Part shown: piece by piece, positions 50,001-61,169 of the stretch | Position numbering within the stretch: the stretch's first letter is position 1 | How the letters are laid out: every line of letters starts with the position of its first letter | Source of the DNA: Channa striata | Taxonomy: Eukaryota; Chordata; Actinopteri; Anabantiformes; Channidae | Length of the DNA stretch: 64,000 nt | NCBI GenBank assembly: GCA_033026295.1 | Contig: CM065168.1 | Coordinates: 38,018,875 to 38,082,874, forward strand | Direction: 5' to 3' | Notes under the pieces: model-generated | Database searches by the model: none | The model's input: only the letters and a program-made list of their open reading frames with translations | Told to the model about the DNA's origin: nothing | Program-made: the position numbers and the translations under genes

Positions 50001-53000
50001 GAGTTGTGGTTGAAGGTGTTATCGTTGTTGGAGTTGTTGTCATGGTCGTGGTTGCAGTTGTGGTTGTAGGAGTCATGGATGTAGGTGTTGTCATGACGGA
50101 GGTTATTGGAATTGTGGTTGTAGGTGTCGTCACGGTGGTGGTGGGAGTTGTTGTTGAAGGAGTCGTGGTTGTAGGAGTCGACGTGGTGGTGGTGGGAGTT
50201 GTGGTTGTAGTAGCAGTGGTTGTAGGTGTCGTCATCATGTTGGTGGTGGGAATTGTGGTTGCAGGAGTCGTGGTTGAAGGTGTTGTTGTCATAGTGGTGG
50301 TGGGAGTTGTGGTTGAAGGAGCCGTGGTCGTAAGAGTCGTCGTCACGGAGGTCATTGGCATTGTGGTTGTAGGTGTCGTCATGGCGGTGGCCGGAGTTAT
50401 GGTTGAAGGAGTCATGGTTGTTGGATTTGTTGTCATGGTGGTGGTTGCAGTTGTGGTTTTAGGAGTCGTGGTTGTAGGTGTCGTCATCACAGAGGTGATT
50501 GGCATTGTGGTTGTAGGTGTCGTCATGGTGGTGGTGGGAGTTGTGGTTGTTGGAGTTGTGGTTGTAGTAGTAGTGGTTGTAGGTGTCGTCATCATGGTGG
50601 TGGTGGGAGTTGTGGTTGAAGGACCCGTGGTGGTAAGAGTCGTCACGGAGGTGATTGGCATTGTGGTTGTAGGTGTCGCGTCATGGTGGTGGTGGGAGTT
50701 GTGGTTGAAGGTGTTATGGTTGTTGGAGTTGTTGTCATGGTCGTGGTTGCAGTTGTGGTTGTAGGAGTCGTGGATGTAGGTGTTGTCATGACGGAGGTGA
50801 TTGGAATTGTGGTTGTAGGTGTCGTCATGGTGGTGGTGGGAGTTGTTGTTGAAGGAGTCGTGGTTGTAGGAGTCGTCATGGTGGTGGTAGGAATTGTGGT
50901 TGTAGGAGTTGTGGTTGAAGGTGTTGTTGTCATAGTGGTCGTGGGAGTTGTGGTTGAAGGAGTCGTGGATGTAGTTGTCGTCATCACAGTGGTGGTAGGA
51001 GTTGTGGTTGAAGTAGTAATGGTTGTAGGAGTCGTAGTTGTAGGTGTTGTCGTCATGGTGGTGGTGGGAGTTGTGGTTGAAGGAGTCAAGGTTGTTGGAG
51101 TTGTTGTCATGGTGGTGGTTGCAGTTGTGGTTGTAGGAGTCATGGTGGTGGTAGTGGGAATTGTGGTTGTTGGAGTCGTGGTTGTAGGAGTCGTCGTGGT
51201 GGTGGTGGGAGTTGTGGTTGTGGGATTCGTGGTTGTAGGTGTCATTACGGTGGTGGTGGGAATTGTGGTTGTGGGAGCTGTGGTTGTAGGTGTTATGGTT
51301 GTTGGAGTTGTTGTCATGGTCGTGGTTGCAGTTGTGGTTGTAGGAGTCGTGGATGTAGGTGTTGTCATGACGGAGGTGATTGGAATTGTGGTTGTAGGTG
51401 TCGTCATGGTGGTGGTGGGAGTTGTTGTTGAAGGAGTTGTGGTTGTAGGAGTTGTCGTGGTGGTGGTGGTGGAAGTTGTTGTCGAAGGAGTTGTGGGTGT
51501 GGTTGCCATTGTCGTTGTAGGAGTCGTGGTTGTTGGCGTGGTGGTTGTCAATGTAGGAGTAGTTGTTGTAGGAGTCATAGTGTTAGGTGTAGTTGTCGTG
51601 GTGGTAGGAGTTGTGGCTGAAGGAGTCGAGGTTATTGGAGTCGTTGTTGTAGGTGTCGTCTTCATCAATGTGGTTGGCATTGTGGTTGTAGGATTTGTAG
51701 TTGTAGGTGTTGTCATCATGGTGGTGGCTGGAATTGTGGTTGTAGGTGTTGTGTTCATAGTGGTGGTGGGAGTTGTGGCTGTAGTAGTAGTGGTTGCAGG
51801 TGTCGTCATCATGGTGGTGGTGGATATTGTGGTTGAAGGAGCCGTGGTGGTAAGAGTTGTCGTCATGGAGGTGATTGGCATTGTCGTTGTAGGTGTCGTC
51901 ATGGTGGTGGTGGGAGTTGTGGTTGTAGGAGTTGTGGTTGAAGGTGTTGTTGTCATAGTGGTGGTGGGAGTTGTGGTTGTAGGATTAGTTATTGTAGGTG
52001 TCATCACGGTGGTTGTGGGAATTGTGGTTGTAGGAGTCGTGGTTGTAGGTGTTGTTGACAAGGTAGTGGTGGGAGTTGTGGTTGAAGGAGTCGTTGATGT
52101 AGTTGTCGTCATTACAGTGGTGGTAGGGGTTGTGGTTGAAGTAGTAGTGGTTGTAGGAGTCGTAGCTGTAGGTGTTGTCGTCATGGTGGTGGTGGGACTT
52201 GTGGTTGTAGGTGTTGTTGTCATGGTAGTGGTGGGAGTTGTGGCTGTAGAGGTAGTAGTTGTAGGAGTCATAGTTGTAGGTGTTGTCGTCATGCTGTTGG
52301 TGGGCGTTGAGGTTGAATGAGTTGTGGTTGTAGGAGTTGTCGTGGTGGTTGTGGTGGGAGTTGTTGTCGAAGGAGTCATGGGTGTGGTTGGCATTGTCGT
52401 TGTAGGAGTCGTGGTTGTAGGCGTGGTGGTTGTCAATGTAGGAGTAGTTGTTGTAGGAGTCATAGTTGTAGGTGTAGTTGTCGTGGTGGTAGGAGTTGTG
52501 GTTGAAGGAGTCAACGTTATAGGAGTCGTTGTTGTAGGTGTCATCGTCATCAATGTGGTTGGCATTGTGGTTGTAGGATTTGTAGTTGTAGGTGTTATCA
52601 TCATGGTGGTGGCTGGAATTGTGGTTGTAGGTGTTGTGCTCATAGTGGTGGTGGGAGTTGTGGCTGTAGTAGTAGTGGTTGCAGGTGTCGTCATCATGGT
52701 GGTGGGAGTTGTTGTTGAAGGAGTCGTGGTTGTAGGAGTCGTCATGGTGGTGGTAGGAATTGTGGTTGTAGGAGTTGTGGTTGAAGGTGTTGTTGTCATA
52801 GTGGTCGTGGGAGTTGTGGTTGAAGGAGTCGTGGATGTAGTTGTCGTCATCACAGTGGTGGTAGGAGTTGTGGTTGAAGTAGTAATGGTTGTAGGAGTCG
52901 TAGTTGTAGGTGTTGACGTCATGCTGTTGGTGGGCGTTGAGGTTGGAGGAGTTGTGGTTGTAGGAGTTGTCGTGGTGGTGGTGGTGGGAGTTGTTGTCGA

Positions 53001-55535
53001 AGGAGTCATGGGTGTGGTTGCCATTGTCGTTGTAGGAGTCGTGGTTGTAGGCGTGGTGGTTGTCAATGTAGGAGTAGTTGTTGTAGGAGTCATAGTTGTA
53101 GGTGTAGTTGTCGTGGTGGTAGGAGTTGTGGTTGAAGGAGTCGAGGTTATAGGAGTCGTTGTTGTAGGTGTCATCGTCATCAATGTGGTTGGCATTGTGG
53201 TTGTAGGATTTGTAGTTGTAGGTGTTGTCATCATGGTGGTGGTTGGAATTGTGGTTGTACTAGTAGTGGTTGTAGGTGTCGTCATCATGGTGGTGGTGGG
53301 AATTGTAGTTGCAGGAGTTGTGGTTGAAGGTGTTGTTGTCATAGTGGTGGTGGGAGTTGTGGTTGAAGGAGCCGTGGTGGTAAGAGTCGTCGTCACGGAG
53401 GTGATTGGCATTGTCGTTGTAGGTGTCGTCATGGTGGTGGTGGGAGTTGTTGTTGAAGGAGTCGTGGTTGTAGGTGTCATCATGGTGGTCGTGGGAATTG
53501 TGGTTGTAGGTGTTGTTGACAAGGTAGTGGTGGGAGTTGTGGTTGAAGGAGTCGTTGATGTAGTTGTCGTCATTACAGTGGTGGTAGGGGTTGTGGTTGA
53601 AGTAGTAGTGGTTGTAGGAGTCGTAGTTGTAGGTGTTGTCGTCATGGTGGTGGTGGAACTTGTGGTTGTAGGTGTTGTTGTCATGGTCGTGGTTGCAGTT
53701 GTGGTTGTAGGAGTCGTGGATGTAGGTGTTGTCATGATGGAGGTGATTGGAATTGTGGTTGTAGGTGTCGTCATGGTGGTGGTGGGAGTAGTTGTTGAAG
53801 GAGTAGTGGTTGTAGGAGTTGTGGTGGTGGTGGTAGGAATTGTGGTTGTAGAAGTTGTAGTTGAAGGTGTTGTTGTCATAGTGGTGGTGGGAGTTGTGGT
53901 TGTAGGATTCGTTATTGTAGGTGTCATCACGGTGGTCGTGGGAATTGTGGTTGTAGGACCCGTGGTGGTAAGAGTCGTCGTCACGGAGGTGATTGGCATT
54001 GTGGTTGTAGGTGTCGTCATGGTGGTGGTGGGAGTTGTTGTTGAAGGAGTCGTGGTTGTAGGTGACGTCATGGTGGTGGTGGGAGTTGTTGTTGAAGGAG
54101 TCATGGTTGTAGGAGTTGTGGTGGTGGTGGTAGGAATTGTGGTTGTAGGAGTTGTAGTAGAAGGTGTTGTTGTCATAGTGGTGGTGGGAGTTGTGGTTGA
54201 AGGAGTCGTTGATGTAGTTGCCGTCATTACAGTGGTGGTAGGGGTAGTGGTTGAAGTAGTAGTGGTTGTAGGAGTCGTAGTTGTAGGTGTTGTCGTCATG
54301 CTGTTGGTGGGCGTTTGGGTTGAAGGAGTTGTGGTTGTAGGAGTTGTCATGGTGGTAGTTGTGGGAGTTGTGGTCGAAGGAGTCGTGGGTGTGGTTGGGA
54401 TTGTTGTTGTAGGAGTTGTGGTTGTAGGCGTTGTGGTTGTCAGTGTCGTCGTCATGGTGGTGGTTGTCGTTGTAGGAGTAGTTGTTGTAGGAGTCATAGT
54501 TGTAGGTGTAGTTGTCGTGGTGGTAAGAGTTGTGGTTGAAGGATTCGAGGTTATAGAAGTTGTTGTTGTAGGTGTCGTCGCCATCAATGTTGTCGGTGTT
54601 GTGGTTGAAGGAGTTGTGGTTGTAGTTGTCGTTACAATGGTGGTTGGCGTTGTGGTTGTAGGATTTGTAGTTGTAGGTGTTGTCATCATGGTGGTGGTTG
54701 GAACTGTGGTTATAGGTGTTGTGCTCATAGTGGTGGTGGGAGTTGTGGTTGTAGGAGTTGTAGTTGTAGGTGTCGTAACAGTGGTGGTGGGAGTTGTGGA
54801 TGTAGGAGTCGTAGTTGTAGTTGTTGTTGTTGTGGTGGTGGGATTTGTGGGAGTTGTGGTTGTCACAATGGTGTTTGGCGTTGTGGTTGTAGGAGTTGCC
54901 GTCATGGTGGTGGTTGCCGTTGTGGTTGTAGGAGTTGCAGCTGTAGGTATTGTCGTCATGGTGGTGGTTGGTATAGTGGTTGTAGGAGTCGCAGTTGTAG
55001 GTGTTGTCGTCATGGTGGTGCTTGGCATAGTGGTTGTAGGTGTCGCAGTTGTAGGTGTTGTCATCATGGTGGTGGTGGGAGTTGTGGTTGAAGGAGTTGT
55101 TGTTGTAGGAGTCGTGGTTGTAGATGTCGTGGTAGTGGTGGTGGGAATTGTGGTTGTAGGTGTTGTCGTTGTCACAATGGTGGTTAGCGTTGTGGTTGTA
55201 GGTGTTGTCGTTTGTGACGTTGTAGTTGTGGTTGCATCTGTCGTCATTGTTGTTGTTGCTGATGTTGTAATTGAGTCTACTGTCGTTGTGGCAATAGATT
55301 GTGTTGCTGTTGTGCCAGTTGCTGTGTTTGCAGGAGTTGTAGTCTGGGCAGCGACTGGTGTAGTTGCATAGTCAGTGACCACTGGTTTTTAAAATCAAAA
55401 TGATTAATTCATTTTGTTTTTCTGAATTTAAAAAAACTGTTACACAACAATAAGTTCCCCAACTATGAAAAAAATAGAAAATATTCACTTACCTATAATT
55501 ATCAGCAAACTTGATAAGACTTTTTTAAAACCCAT
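41079..55535 (-). CDS. Gene C: giant SEA-domain, GPI-anchored mucin-like protein (frameshifted)
   Basis: Five minus-strand exons: 55535-55493 (ATG in context aaacaATGG, signal peptide MGFKKVLSSLLIII), 55381-44114 (one 11.3-kb mucin exon), 41555-41494 (62 nt), 41411-41263 (149 nt) and 41167-41079 (89 nt, TAG). Read through, the protein would be about 3,870 residues. After a short unique region (VVTDYATTPVAAQTTTPANT) come thousands of residues of TTTP-type repeat with recurring MPITSV/IPITSV spacers and no Cys. A SEA domain follows (FKTKETFTNDLLNMSS, VIGYSNGSI) and then a GPI signal (ATSSGVNHK and a hydrophobic end). Four indels interrupt the Thr frame: a CG insertion at 50677-50680, a 1-bp deletion near 45506, a 22-bp deletion near 45341 and a 1-bp insertion near 45326. 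The rest of the array is remarkably open, so recent damage or assembly error is likelier than an old pseudogene. Inferred role: secreted/surface gel-forming coat or glycocalyx component. Confidence 0.8.
43183..43216. repeat. Short telomere-like CCCTAA run
   Basis: Within a gene C intron: cgaccctaaccctaaaccta followed by accc. Degenerate CCCTAA units. Confidence 0.5.
43276..44010. mobile_element. Intronic insert in gene C, LTR-like
   Basis: The matching gene B intron (about 20400-20440) runs straight from ttctgttgctca to a short piece leading to tttctgccagcc. In gene C about 730 bases of T/C-rich sequence intervene, ending with a polyadenylation-like aaataaattataattttgca and ttctgacag. A solo LTR is the simplest reading, but clear terminal repeats are not visible. 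Confidence 0.4.
44230..55350 (-). repeat. 11-kb Thr/Pro-coding minisatellite with higher-order structure
   Basis: Basic units of about 15-21 bases (ACN-rich on the coding strand; GGTGGTGGTGGGAGTTGTGG-like on the plus strand) are organised into larger blocks. The segment about 45530-47430 recurs at about 49310-51228 with an offset near 3780-3800 bases and few differences. Parts of 44700-45500 recur at 48200-49130, and 52260-52520 recurs at about 52900-53140. Such block duplications point to unequal exchange or replication slippage. Confidence 0.9.
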
Positions 55536-56225
55536 TGTTTCTTCTCTTGAACCTATAACATTTGACACAATTATTAAAAAATGTACAATGTAAACAGCAG
55601 GTTGACGGAATATTGAATGTTGAGTATGTAACAATCAGTGATTAATGTTTTATATTTAAACTTGGATTTTGTAAATCATTAAAGGCATATTTTTTATTCT
55701 GCTAAATGTAATATGTCCACATATTAGCTAATTGTTAACATTTATTTCCATATGTTGTTATCTGCTTTACCAGGCACAATGGGGTATCATTCAAGGCTAA
55801 TGTATGCATATAGCATCTGTAGACCTTAATTTGCATTTAAATTATCATTGTGAGCATTTTCACTGATAAAGATTACTTGTTGCATGAAGTATTTACCAAC
55901 AAATCAATTGTCTCTCAATTTAGAACATATAATATACAGTAGCATGATGGTGAATAGATTAATGCTGCCACCTCATAGCATATAATGGGAACCAGCTGTT
56001 AAAATAATGCACCTTATGCATGACTCAACCACTCATTATGACCTCAATAATAAACACTTAGTAGAACTATCATATTTCTGATGGTTTTGACCTTAAAACT
56101 AATGCATAATGACATTTTCTTTCATATTATTGTAAAAGTGAATATCAATCAAGTGAATATCTATTTGTGAAACACTTCTAATTTTCTGAAGCTGTAAAGT
56201 GCTAAAAAAGCTTGAAAACTGACCT
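55536..56225 (-). promoter_or_regulatory. Upstream region of gene C, probable promoter side
   Basis: Directly upstream of the gene C start codon. It shares short sequence with the gene B upstream region (cttgaacct next to the ATG, and a ttgtaaatca motif farther out). A possible splice acceptor (atag) 17 bases before the ATG suggests a non-coding first exon further upstream. No clear TATA box is identified. Confidence 0.35.
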
Positions 56226-56229
56226 TGGA

Positions 56230-57050
56230 AGTGCTTGTGTTTAAAAGTGTGTTTAAATATATTTTTTAAAAAGGTATATGAACCCTGCTCTAAATTTCTG
56301 AGTGTTCCAGTGAGCACTGTTGGGGCCATAATCCTGAAGTGGAAAGAACATAAACTGGCCATGACCCAGGTACTCATGCAAGATCTCAGAAAGACCTGGA
56401 ATTACAATTACAATTGGAAGTACAATATTCTAAAATAATATGGTAATGCACTCAACCACCATGGCCTGTATATGCATGCTCACCATGCAAGACTCTTACT
56501 GTACAAAGACCACGTTGAAGCACGTTTAAAGTTTGCTGCACAACATTGAAGTTTCATATAATTGAAGAAAGGATGAATGGAAAAACTGGAAATATGGAAA
56601 ATGTGAAATAAGGCCAAGGAAACATTCAAAGAAAATAAAGCTGCTAGGATGGCCAGGCCAATTACCTTAATTGAATCCAATTGAAAATCTATGGAAAGAA
56701 CTAAAGATCAGGGTTTACAGAAGAGGCCCACAAAACCTTCAAGATTTAAAGACTGTTTGTGTGAAAGAAGTGGCCCAAATTACACCTGAACTATGCGACT
56801 AGTTTCTCCTCACAGGAAGCTGTCATTACCAACAAAGGCTTTTGTGCAAAGTATTAAATACATATCAGTAACATGTTCAATACTTTTCCCGTGTCATTAC
56901 ACATTATTAGACATAATGTATGGACATCTATGGTTTTATTTCATTGCATGTGTTTATTGCATGGGCTGTTACCAACATCTGGTGAAACATTTAGAAATAT
57001 ACTTATTGAAACAAATTGTGACACGTTCAATACTTATTGTACCCAAGTAA
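56230..57050 (+). pseudogene. Tc1-like transposase remnant
   Basis: At 56290-56350 the translation reads VPVSTVGAIILKWKEH, the Tc1 DNA-binding HTH region. The centre is deleted. From 56670 the C-terminal part follows in pieces (for example TKAFVQSIKY at 56836-56865), with a candidate inverted-terminal end near 57045 (aatacttattgtaccc). Numerous stops make it inactive. Confidence 0.65.
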
Positions 57051-57099
57051 GAATGCCTGAAAGGTCAGCATACCTGTCTGCCACTCCTGTATGGAGCCA

Positions 57100-58384
57100 G
57101 ATTTAGCACATGGGCTTCATGCAATAAGATTTGTGTGTTATTTGTGTTGGCGTTGCATTCTTTTCTACTGTTTGTTTAAATTCAAATCCATTAGATTTTC
57201 ACTTTATTATTATTTCTTAACTCTCTGGGGACATTTCAAACATTTCTAATTGCTAAAAACACCTTTTTAACTTTGTGTGTGTGTATACAAGGTTTATAGA
57301 ACAATGTTACATTTTACAGTTTACTCTTTTAAATGAGATTGTTGGTAGCTCACTCTTGTCCTGTAACACATGCATGTGAACAATGCACAAAGCTAAACTG
57401 AACCAGTCATCTCCAATCTATAAATATGATTTGAGACATCTCTTCTTCATTCATACCATTTAGAAATCAACTGCAACATGTGAGTAAAATAGACTATCAA
57501 ACAAAATATAATTTGTCAAGATGGTTACATTGAGTTCCAGTAAGGTAAACTGCTGTAAAGTAAAATGAAAAATTCCTCTCTGACTAAAAGGAAACAGGAG
57601 AGGTAAGTAATGTTGAGAGGGACTCCTTTGATTCATTTGTGCTTGAAAACACATTTGTTACTATATAATAAATAAAATAATTTATCTTCTCAATCGAGTC
57701 AAACCTGCCCTCTAATGTAACTATGCAGAAGAACAACGAAAATATAGTTTGACCCGTAACTAACATATTTTCTTCACAGATACGGGACAAATGTTTTAGC
57801 AAGGCAAGACCAAAAAACTGACAAATTAGGAAATGTTAAATGGAAGCATGACGTATAGTTAGTAAAAAACATATAGAAAGACAACACTTTGATGTACTTA
57901 CCCAAAAGCAGTATTCAAAATTAATTTAGAAAAAGTGGTCTTGAGATTTACAATCTTTTAGAAACTCCTTATGTACCTCAGTGCATCTAATGCTATGCAC
58001 CTGTTCGCTGTGATTTTATATAACTGCTGTAAGGTCAAACCATGTGACTGAAATCAGTTAGGAATGACACAAAGAAACCTAAACAGCTACAGATCCATTG
58101 TTAATTTGATGTGTCAGGCCCTATACTGCCCTGGGCACTTTTGTTTAAGTCTTCTACTTAAGTGGAATAACTAGATGTCATCAGCTCTTAGTCACACAGA
58201 ACTGCAAGACACATATGAATGCTCATTTAATATGATTATAGTTTGATAATACCAACTATCAGAAAGAGTTACCAACATGGATTTATATGTTGAAGGGTGT
58301 TGTTGTATTTATATGTTTTGCACTGAAGTTGTATTTAATATATCTAATAGAAGAAGATTAACAACCTTAATTTCTCACTTTTGA
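57100..58384. other. Intergenic, nothing recognised
   Basis: AT-rich sequence with small ORFs only. No splice structure, RNA gene or transposon protein was seen. Confidence 0.5.
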
Positions 58385-58575
58385 GCACATATACATTTTG
58401 CACATACATGTTACAGTGAAATTTGTCCTCTGCATTTAACCCATCCCTCTGGCCTGCCATAGCTGGGTGTCTTGCTCAGGGACACTCCTGGTAGGTAGGC
58501 TGGGATTTCCCACACCAGGAATTGATCCCAAATCTTACGTTTTACCATCCAGCTGCTCTACTGATTGAAACCACT
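58385..58575 (-). mobile_element. tRNA-derived SINE (minus strand)
   Basis: On the minus strand: A-box-like tagagcagctggatgg, B-box-like gggatcaattcctggtg, a body with tgtccctgagcaagacaccc, and a tail gggatgggttaaatgcagag, then gacaaatttcactg. The tail alone occurs at 5868-5945. Confidence 0.65.
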
Positions 58576-59270
58576 GTTGTTGGAGTTAATACTAACAACC
58601 ACTATGATCAGATTGTAATTAAAATTATTATAATTATTATTATAATTCTTAATTCGTACATAGTGGGTACAATTATTAGCAGTATTACATAACTCCTTTG
58701 TTAGCAGTTGGTCCATTACATTGCAATCCCAAGTATAAGCAATTGTGTGTAACATATTGCATTTCACTTATATTATGTTTGAATACATTAAACAAAAAAG
58801 AATTTGGTGTAAAAATAAACTACCCTACATTTCAGTGGTCTTCATTGGACACACAGACGTTAGCAGATCACATACACTGGATTATCCCGGCATGTAAGAG
58901 CAAAGACTAAACAGAATATGTAGGTGGATAGTCAGTACTTGATTTACTATAATGCCATCAGATCCTTTGTACAACAACAACTTCCAAATAAAGTAGAAAA
59001 CATCAAAGTACCTTTTCATGTTGAAGAATTATGAATTTTATTTTCATGGAATTGTTAGTAGATGAGTGAAAGCCTGAAAAACCATTTATTCATTCTGAAG
59101 ACATTTGTCTAAAGGGCCTTAACAACAGACACTTGATAAGGTTTGAATTTGTGCAGGCCTGTTCAGCTCATTGCACAGCATTCAATCATTCTAAAGATTG
59201 TGCGTTAGAATACATACGTGTTTATTTTCTCTGTCATTTTTTTATTTGAAATTTTTAATGGATTTTTCAG

Positions 59271-59415
59271 AAAGTTTCATAACAGGACAATTGGAGATGC
59301 ACTTATGAGACAATGTCAGCGAAGGCAGCAACTTAGTATGCCATGGACATGTGAATATGGTGCAGAATATGCCAGTGTCTTAGGAGAACAAATTGCTTGT
59401 CACACCAAGAAATAG
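59271..59415 (+). pseudogene. Exon-like unrecognised ORF
   Basis: A good splice acceptor (tggatttttcag) precedes a 145-base open stretch that ends in TAG. Translation begins KFHNRTIGDALMRQCQRRQQ and contains SMPWTCEYGAEYASVLGEQ. The composition is protein-like rather than random, but I do not recognise the family and see no partner exon. It could be a last exon of an unknown gene or a fragment of a decayed mobile element. Confidence 0.3.
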
Positions 59416-59744
59416 TTTGAAATACATGGTGAGTTTGATGTCTTGATTATACGTCTAAATAATCCAGCTCTATCCAATCTAATCAAGCATCTGTAGAATT
59501 TTTTTTTCTGAAAAACATATATACCCCACATCACAACTTACAGGACGTCAGGGATCTGCTATTAAAAGACTCCAGCTTAGTTTCTCCTTCTCAGTGCAGA
59601 CAACCCCTATTGGTGTGTGTGTGTGCCTGTAGATACTACTTAGTGAGGACCAAATGTCTTTTTTTAACAACAGAGTGAGGAAATTTTTGTGAAGTGAGGA
59701 CATTCTGCCCCATCCTCACTAATTTTGACCCTAAAAAAACAATT

Positions 59745-59910
59745 TTTGGGGGGTCAAGACAGGGTTTTAGGGTTAGGGTTAGAAATACGTTTTGCTTACG
59801 GTTAGGCATTCAGTTGTGATGGTTAGGGAAAGGGTAAGGGGCTGGGGATGGCATTACATCAATGAGTTTCCTCACAAGGATAGAGGTACAAACGTGTGTG
59901 TGTGTGTAAT
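59745..59910 (+). repeat. Interstitial telomere-like TTAGGG run and TG microsatellite
   Basis: Contains gttttagggttagggttag and scattered ttaggg-like units up to about 59840, followed by tcctcacaaggatagaggta and a TG run near 59896-59907. Confidence 0.6.
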
Positions 59911-60210
59911 TGCTAGTGTGAATGGCTGAATAAGGAGCAGTTTAATGTGCTTTTGGTACCAATTACGTAGGGAAGCTATATTTAATACGTGCAGACCATT
60001 TACATGTCAAGGTGACCTCAACAGGACTTACTGTAGAAAAAGAATTGTACAAAGCATATCAAAACACACATTGTTAGATGGCCTGGAGGTTACACCTTTA
60101 TAGTCTGTGTTTTGTCTTGGAATGTGACTAGATGCAATTGTTGTTACAAGATCAGTTTGGGTTCAGTGTGGAATGTTGCTTTCTATGATCTGTGATGTCA
60201 GAGGCCACAG

Positions 60211-60619
60211 GTGTGGCTGACATGCCAGTTTCAAATGTGTTTATGGGTAAATCAACAAGCCAGACATTGGTACTGGTACTATAAGAGTCATAAAATTGGT
60301 AAAATAACAAATCTTAGTACAAGGTCTAAGCTTGAAGATAAGTGGCCAGATCAGAAAAGAGGACACTGTTTGGACAGTGTCATACCACTATTGTTGCTAA
60401 ACTTAATCTGATGATATGGACCCAAAATGTTTACAATGGATTGTCAGACGTTCCTTACTGCTTAAGCAGGGCCCTTTTCATTTAGACAAAAATCCTACAA
60501 TGCCTGCAGAAAACCCCGGCCTGCCTCGTATTTATAGCAAATGTATTGTGTTAGATTGCACAATATACTTCGGAGTTAGATTACTCTCAAGTGTTTTTGT
60601 GAGGAATCAATATAACTGA
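60211..60619 (+). other. Unrecognised short ORFs
   Basis: Two consecutive ORFs (60211-60411 and 60416-60619) lie side by side. Peptides such as DPKCLQWIVRRSLLLKQ look mildly protein-like. No motif, splice pattern or neighbour supports a gene, and a decayed transposable element is possible. Confidence 0.2.
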
Positions 60620-60961
60620 ATTGGAACATCCAGCATTACACATTTGATCTTGGATCTATTAGGCCATGTACAAAGAATGGGCCCTTGAGTAAATCTGTCT
60701 TGTTATTGCATGAGAACTATAAATGTGCATATGTAGTTTCCCAAAAATAATTAGTCAGTACAGCTTGACAATTTCATCAATAAATATCTTCTAAACTCAA
60801 GTCTAAAGTTATTTATTGGCATAAAGCTTTGCTTAGGGTACGTCCCATTAACTACCAGACATGGTTGATTCATTTAAAACACCTTCATGTTACATACTGC
60901 ATGTTTTTCCCAATTTGATGACTCCAATCTAATTATGTTGTCAGCAGTAAACCATCCTGTT

Positions 60962-61008
60962 TTTGTTTTGTTTGTTTGTTTGTGGCTTTGTTTGTTTGTT
61001 TGTTTTTG
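60962..61008. repeat. (TTTG)n microsatellite
   Basis: Runs of TTTG/GTTT interrupted by gtggc. Confidence 0.8.
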
Positions 61009-61169
61009 CTATTAGGACTTTAGAATCATATTCAGCTTGAAAAAGTTGAGTAAACAATACAGATAATATAACAATGACAATTACGGACTAAAATAAGACT
61101 AACACAGACAACAAGAGGAGCACAGGCAAACCCACTGACAGCAGAATAGAACTGCATTAGCAGTTTAGC

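Larger units (their letters stand above)
26700..55600. repeat. Segmental duplication copy 2 (contains gene C)
   Basis: This block is colinear with copy 1 (10905-21560) over the flank, the 3' gene region and the 5' gene region (both share ggattttgtaaatca-like sequence upstream of the signal exon). Extra material relative to copy 1 includes about 28840-33810 (retroviral and LINE mosaic plus SINE), 34126-34725 (solo LTR), about 35677-37825 (hAT-like and tandem repeats), 43276-44010 (intronic insert) and the mucin array expansion. Confidence 0.8.

Noticed and set aside
45463..50661. Treating the three Thr-rich ORFs of gene C as separate genes
   Set aside because: There is only one signal exon and one SEA/GPI end, and the breaks correspond to small indels in otherwise regular repeat units.
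45536..55371. Very long plus-strand ORFs made almost only of Val and Gly (for example 47699-50764 and 52324-55371)
   Set aside because: They are the exact antisense of the Thr-coding repeat, have no start context, splice structure or known composition, and are explained by the rarity of Leu and Ser codons on the coding strand.
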